Assembly (NCBI RefSeq): GCF_029024945.1
Contig: NZ_CP118976.1
Location: 2,294,001-2,358,000 of the forward strand
Direction of reading: 5' to 3'
DNA: 64,000 nt
DNA from: Staphylococcus succinus
Lineage (GTDB): Bacteria; Bacillota; Bacilli; Staphylococcales; Staphylococcaceae
Below the pieces are notes generated by a model. It ran no database searches, was not told the origin of the DNA, and saw only the letters and a program-made list of their open reading frames with translations. Of this stretch, positions 61,228-64,000 are shown piece after piece. The translations under genes and the position numbers were made by a program. Positions within the stretch are counted from its first letter, which is position 1, and each line of letters starts with the position of its first letter.

Positions 61228-61771
61228 CACTACTCACCTCGCTGTCTTCTTTTAATGCTTTGATTTCGTCTCGAACAACGGCTGCCTCTTCAAAGTTTTG
61301 ATCTTCTATAAGTTGGTTTAAATGTGTTGTTTTTTCTTCGATTTTCTTTTTTAAAGCTAACTTTCTATATGAAGATCGAGGTGTCTTACCAATGTGCTCA
61401 ATTTGGCCACCTTGCACGCGTCGTACAATATCGATAATGTCATCTTTAAATGTAGCATAGCAATCTGCACATCCAAATTTACCGACATGTGCAATATCTT
61501 TCAAAGTCATGCGGCAAGTAGGACATCTTTTTTCTTCTTTAAAAGCAATTTCATCAAAATCAATACCATGTTTAGCAGCTAAGTGCTGTAATATTTGTTT
61601 TACAACAAAAGCACCTTCAATGTCATCTTGGGACTGTATATGTTGATTCTGTGTCCAAGGGTTACCTCCTTGCGCACATGTTGGACAGACCCATTTTTCA
61701 TTAACGCCTTCTTGTCCTTTCACAGCTACTTTTACTTCTGCTTCGTTTAAATGACAATTTTCGCATAGCAC
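61220..61771 (-). CDS. mcsA: McsB activator McsA
   Basis: 183-residue zinc protein with four CXXC-type pairs (LCENC, CPTC, CPTC, CADC) and a C-terminal UVR domain (NFEEAAVVRDEIKALK). It activates McsB and binds metals. Starts at GTG 61771 (MLCENC) behind GAGGTG. Confidence 0.95.
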   Translation of the reverse strand: MLCENCHLNEAEVKVAVKGQEGVNEKWVCPTCAQGGNPWTQNQHIQSQDDIEGAFVVKQILQHLAAKHGIDFDEIAFKEEKRCPTCRMTLKDIAHVGKFGCADCYATFKDDIIDIVRRVQGGQIEHIGKTPRSSYRKLALKKKIEEKTTHLNQLIEDQNFEEAAVVRDEIKALKEDSEVSSDE

Positions 61772-61789
61772 GACTAAACACCTCACTTT

Positions 61790-62251
61790 TTAATAATAAT
61801 TTATTACAGGCAATAATCTTTTTAAAATATTAGCCCGTATAATATCTCTCGATAATACATCCATTTTTAATGTTTCTCTATCAATCACAGCCGAAATCAT
61901 TTTCGCTTCTCTTTCGTTGATATATTCTTTATCCAGTAAACCATCTATAATATAGTACGCTTGTTGCTGAGATATTGATGGTCCTATAAGTTGAAGTAAG
62001 TGATTAATGTAACCTGTTTCGTCTCTATTTTCAATTTTCGTGATTCTAATATAGCCACCGCCACCTCTTTTACTTTCAATCTCGTAGCCATGTTCATTTG
62101 TAAATCGTGTTTTAATTACATAATTCAATTGTGAAGGCACACAGTCAAAGCGTTGTGCTATATTTGCACGCTGAATTTCTACAACGTCTTCATTGGCGTC
62201 TTCAAATAATTTCTTAATGTACTGTTCTATGATGTCAGACATGTTGTGCAT
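61790..62251 (-). CDS. ctsR: Heat-shock repressor CtsR
   Basis: 153-residue winged-helix repressor of clp genes, near identical to S. aureus CtsR as recalled (ESKRGGGGYIRI wing). ATG 62251 (MHNMSDIIEQ) follows AGAGGTG. It is controlled by two CtsR boxes at its own promoter; heat inactivates it and ClpCP degrades it. Confidence 0.98.
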   Translation of the reverse strand: MHNMSDIIEQYIKKLFEDANEDVVEIQRANIAQRFDCVPSQLNYVIKTRFTNEHGYEIESKRGGGGYIRITKIENRDETGYINHLLQLIGPSISQQQAYYIIDGLLDKEYINEREAKMISAVIDRETLKMDVLSRDIIRANILKRLLPVINYY

Positions 62252-62264
62252 GATTATCACCTCT

Positions 62265-62281
62265 TTTGACCTTCTTTGACT
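62265..62281 (-). promoter_or_regulatory. CtsR box 2 of the ctsR operon
   Basis: AGTCAAA-GAA-GGTCAAA, a perfect tandem heptad, directly upstream of the ctsR ribosome binding site and downstream of the -10. Confidence 0.9.
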
Positions 62282-62283
62282 AT

Positions 62284-62312
62284 ATTATATGACCAACTTT
62301 GACCTTTTTCAA
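62284..62312 (-). promoter_or_regulatory. ctsR operon promoter
   Basis: TTGAAA (62312-62307), 17-base spacer, TATAAT (62289-62284) on the minus strand. Confidence 0.85.
62288..62304 (-). promoter_or_regulatory. CtsR box 1 in the ctsR promoter spacer
   Basis: GGTCAAA-GTT-GGTCATA, one perfect and one near-perfect heptad, inside the -35/-10 spacer. Confidence 0.8.
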
Positions 62313-62407
62313 CCAATATGTTTCAAAAATTTTTAATTATGGATGTTAGACGTCCTTAATTTGTTGTATTATAGGTATTAAGAAAAAATAAAAGGGATGA
62401 AGTAATT

Positions 62408-63622
62408 ATGCATATTATCATAGGTTTGATCGGTATTGCAGTATTTCTCGGCCTAGCGTTTCTTTTTAGTTCCGACAGAAAAAATATTCGCTGGCAATAC
62501 GTAGGACTTTTACTCGTAATACAGCTTGTTTTTGCCTTTATTTTGCTAAAAACAAAATTTGGTATCACTGTCATTGGTGGAATTTCAGAAGGATTTAATT
62601 ATTTGTTAGCAAAAGCAGCAGAAGGTGTAAATTTTGTGTTTGGCGGATTTGAATTTGTCGATCCGAAAAACCCACCGTTTTTCTTTAATGTATTACTACC
62701 AATTGTTTTCATTTCAGCGTTAATTGGTATCTTACAATATACACGTATTCTTCCATGGATTATCAATGTATTAGGTTTAGCAATATCTAAAATTAACGGC
62801 ATGGGCCGTTTAGAATCATACAATGCTGTTGCAGCAGTTATTTTGGGACAATCAGAAGTGTTCATTTCATTGAAAAAAGAATTAGCACATATACCAAGAC
62901 AACGTCTTTACACATTAACTGCTTCAGCTATGTCTACTGTTTCTGCTTCAATTATTGGTGCATACTTCACGTTAATTGAGCCTCGTTACGTCGTGACAGC
63001 AGTAGCTTTAAATCTCTTTGGTGGCTTTATTATCGCTTCTATCATTAATCCTTATAAAGTAGAAGCAAAAGAAGATAAGTTAATTGTTGAAGAAAGTGAA
63101 TCTGGGAAACAATCTTTCTTCGAAATGTTAGGCGAATACATTTTAGATGGATTTAAAGTCGCAATCATTGTCGGGGCAATGTTAATAGGATACATTGCCA
63201 TTATCGCATTACTTAATGGCGTAGTAAGTGCTATTTTTACAGGCATTTCGGGAGGAAGCATTACTTGGGATTTCCAAACGCTTATTGGTTTTGTATTTGC
63301 ACCATTCGCATTCTTAATAGGTATACCTTGGAACGATGCGGTACAAGCAGGTTCAATTATGGCAACGAAATTATTATCAAATGAATTTGTGGCGATGCAA
63401 AGTCTTAGCACTGTTAAAGATATGAGTGATCACGCAAAAGGTGTTATTTCAGTGTTCGTAGTTTCATTTGCAAACTTTAGTTCAATCGGTATTATTTCGG
63501 GGGCAATCAAATCACTTAATAATGAAAAAGGCGATATGGTTGCACGCTTTGGTTTAAAACTATTGTTCGGCGCTACACTCGTTTCATTTATTTCAGCAGC
63601 AATTGCTGGATTCTTTATTTAA
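62408..63622 (+). CDS. nupC: NupC-family concentrative nucleoside transporter
   Basis: 404-residue CNT transporter, H+- or Na+-coupled uptake of nucleosides. The core repeats GQSEVFISLKKEL and TASAMSTVSASIIGAYF and about 8-10 TM segments are visible. Ends MAGFFI-like near a strong terminator. Divergent from the CtsR operon; AAAGGGAT before the ATG. Which nucleosides it takes is not readable. Confidence 0.92.
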   Translation: MHIIIGLIGIAVFLGLAFLFSSDRKNIRWQYVGLLLVIQLVFAFILLKTKFGITVIGGISEGFNYLLAKAAEGVNFVFGGFEFVDPKNPPFFFNVLLPIVFISALIGILQYTRILPWIINVLGLAISKINGMGRLESYNAVAAVILGQSEVFISLKKELAHIPRQRLYTLTASAMSTVSASIIGAYFTLIEPRYVVTAVALNLFGGFIIASIINPYKVEAKEDKLIVEESESGKQSFFEMLGEYILDGFKVAIIVGAMLIGYIAIIALLNGVVSAIFTGISGGSITWDFQTLIGFVFAPFAFLIGIPWNDAVQAGSIMATKLLSNEFVAMQSLSTVKDMSDHAKGVISVFVVSFANFSSIGIISGAIKSLNNEKGDMVARFGLKLLFGATLVSFISAAIAGFFI

Positions 63623-63626
63623 TACA

Positions 63627-63668
63627 AAACAGAGCATGTAAGGTTTATAACCCTTACATGCTCTGTTT
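63627..63668 (+). terminator. nupC terminator
   Basis: 17-bp stem AAACAGAGCATGTAAGG and complement with a 7-8-nt loop, T-rich tail; lies between the converging nupC and pdxT genes. Confidence 0.9.
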
Positions 63669-63751
63669 ATGTTTACTATTAAAAGTACTAAAAGTATATT
63701 AAACTAAAGCCTTATACATATACCATACATTCAAGTACTTCTGAATCTTTA

Positions 63752-64000
63752 TTACACTGTTTCAGTGAGCGCTGATTTTACAATATGATCTATAAAATAT
63801 TGTGTCACTCTATAATCATCAGTCAACTCTGGATGGAATGATACACCTAAATACTGCCCTTCTTGCACAGCAACGATTTTTTCACCAACTGTACTAAGTA
63901 ATTCTACACCTTCATGTATTTCGGCAATATGTGGGGCTCTAATAAACACACCTTCAATATCCTTAGCAATCCCTTTAACATCTAGTTCACTTTCGAAGCT
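63752..64000 (-). CDS. pdxT: PLP synthase glutaminase subunit PdxT, 3' part (cut by window end)
   Basis: C-terminal portion of the glutaminase that feeds ammonia to PdxS for vitamin B6 synthesis. The visible frame includes FIRAPHI and the catalytic-triad region VSFHPELTDD. The frame is open to base 64000, so the start lies outside; the GTG at 63949 is internal. Confidence 0.9.
   Translation of the reverse strand, partial: SFESELDVKGIAKDIEGVFIRAPHIAEIHEGVELLSTVGEKIVAVQEGQYLGVSFHPELTDDYRVTQYFIDHIVKSALTETV

Overview
The window is a 64 kb piece of an AT-rich Gram-positive chromosome that I assign to the genus Staphylococcus, most likely a coagulase-negative species of the saprophyticus/xylosus/gallinarum/arlettae type. 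The genus rests on gene order (ctsR-mcsA-mcsB-clpC, radA, yacL, gltX, T-box-cysE-cysS-mrnC-rlmB-rae1-sigH-rpmG-secE-nusG-rplKA-rplJL-rpoBC-rplGB-rpsL-rpsG-fusA-tuf, M20 amidohydrolase, kbl), on protein lengths typical of staphylococci (RpoB 1183, RpoC 1207, GltX 484, CysS 466, CtsR 153 residues) and on a SigH-type sigma factor at its usual place. The species group is inference from the accessory sugar-acid genes.

Bases 1-30.5 k are accessory and metabolic. In order: the 3' end of a fatty acid desaturase; S-methylmethionine use (mmuP-mmuM); glutamate dehydrogenase (gudB), then a HutG-like ureohydrolase in tandem with an NRAMP-fold transporter whose metal-binding motifs are replaced; an orphan ribulokinase; a glucuronate pathway (kdgA-kdgK, uxuC-uxuA-uxuB) with a divergent LacI-family regulator, a 24-bp palindromic operator and cre-like sites; a chromosomal class A beta-lactamase in tandem with a CidR-like LysR regulator and without blaR1/blaI; an IsaB-like secreted protein; YdhR; a SASA-family esterase; a secreted HAD acid phosphatase; a ketone-body set (scoA-scoB-bdh plus an ornithine-cyclodeaminase-family gene); two GNAT acetyltransferases, a small membrane protein and a P-loop kinase; and kbl divergent from an M20 amidohydrolase.

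Bases 30.5-62.3 k are the conserved information-processing block, almost all on the minus strand: tuf, fusA, rpsG, rpsL, rplGB, rpoC, rpoB, a RsmC-like methyltransferase, rplL, rplJ, rplA, rplK, nusG, secE, rpmG, sigH, rae1, rlmB, mrnC, cysS, cysE, gltX, yacL, radA and the CtsR-controlled clpC operon. Regulatory features visible here are the L10 leader with its attenuator, a cysteine T-box (UGC specifier) before cysE, two CtsR boxes on the ctsR promoter, a separate tuf promoter, and a roughly 92-bp tandem dyad-repeat array just beyond the tuf terminator. The window closes with nupC (+) and the 3' part of pdxT (-).

The most unusual items are the ureohydrolase plus metal-site-less NRAMP pair, the dyad-repeat array next to tuf, and the beta-lactamase without its usual sensor/repressor pair. 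I saw no rRNA, tRNA, CRISPR array, prophage or intact insertion sequence.
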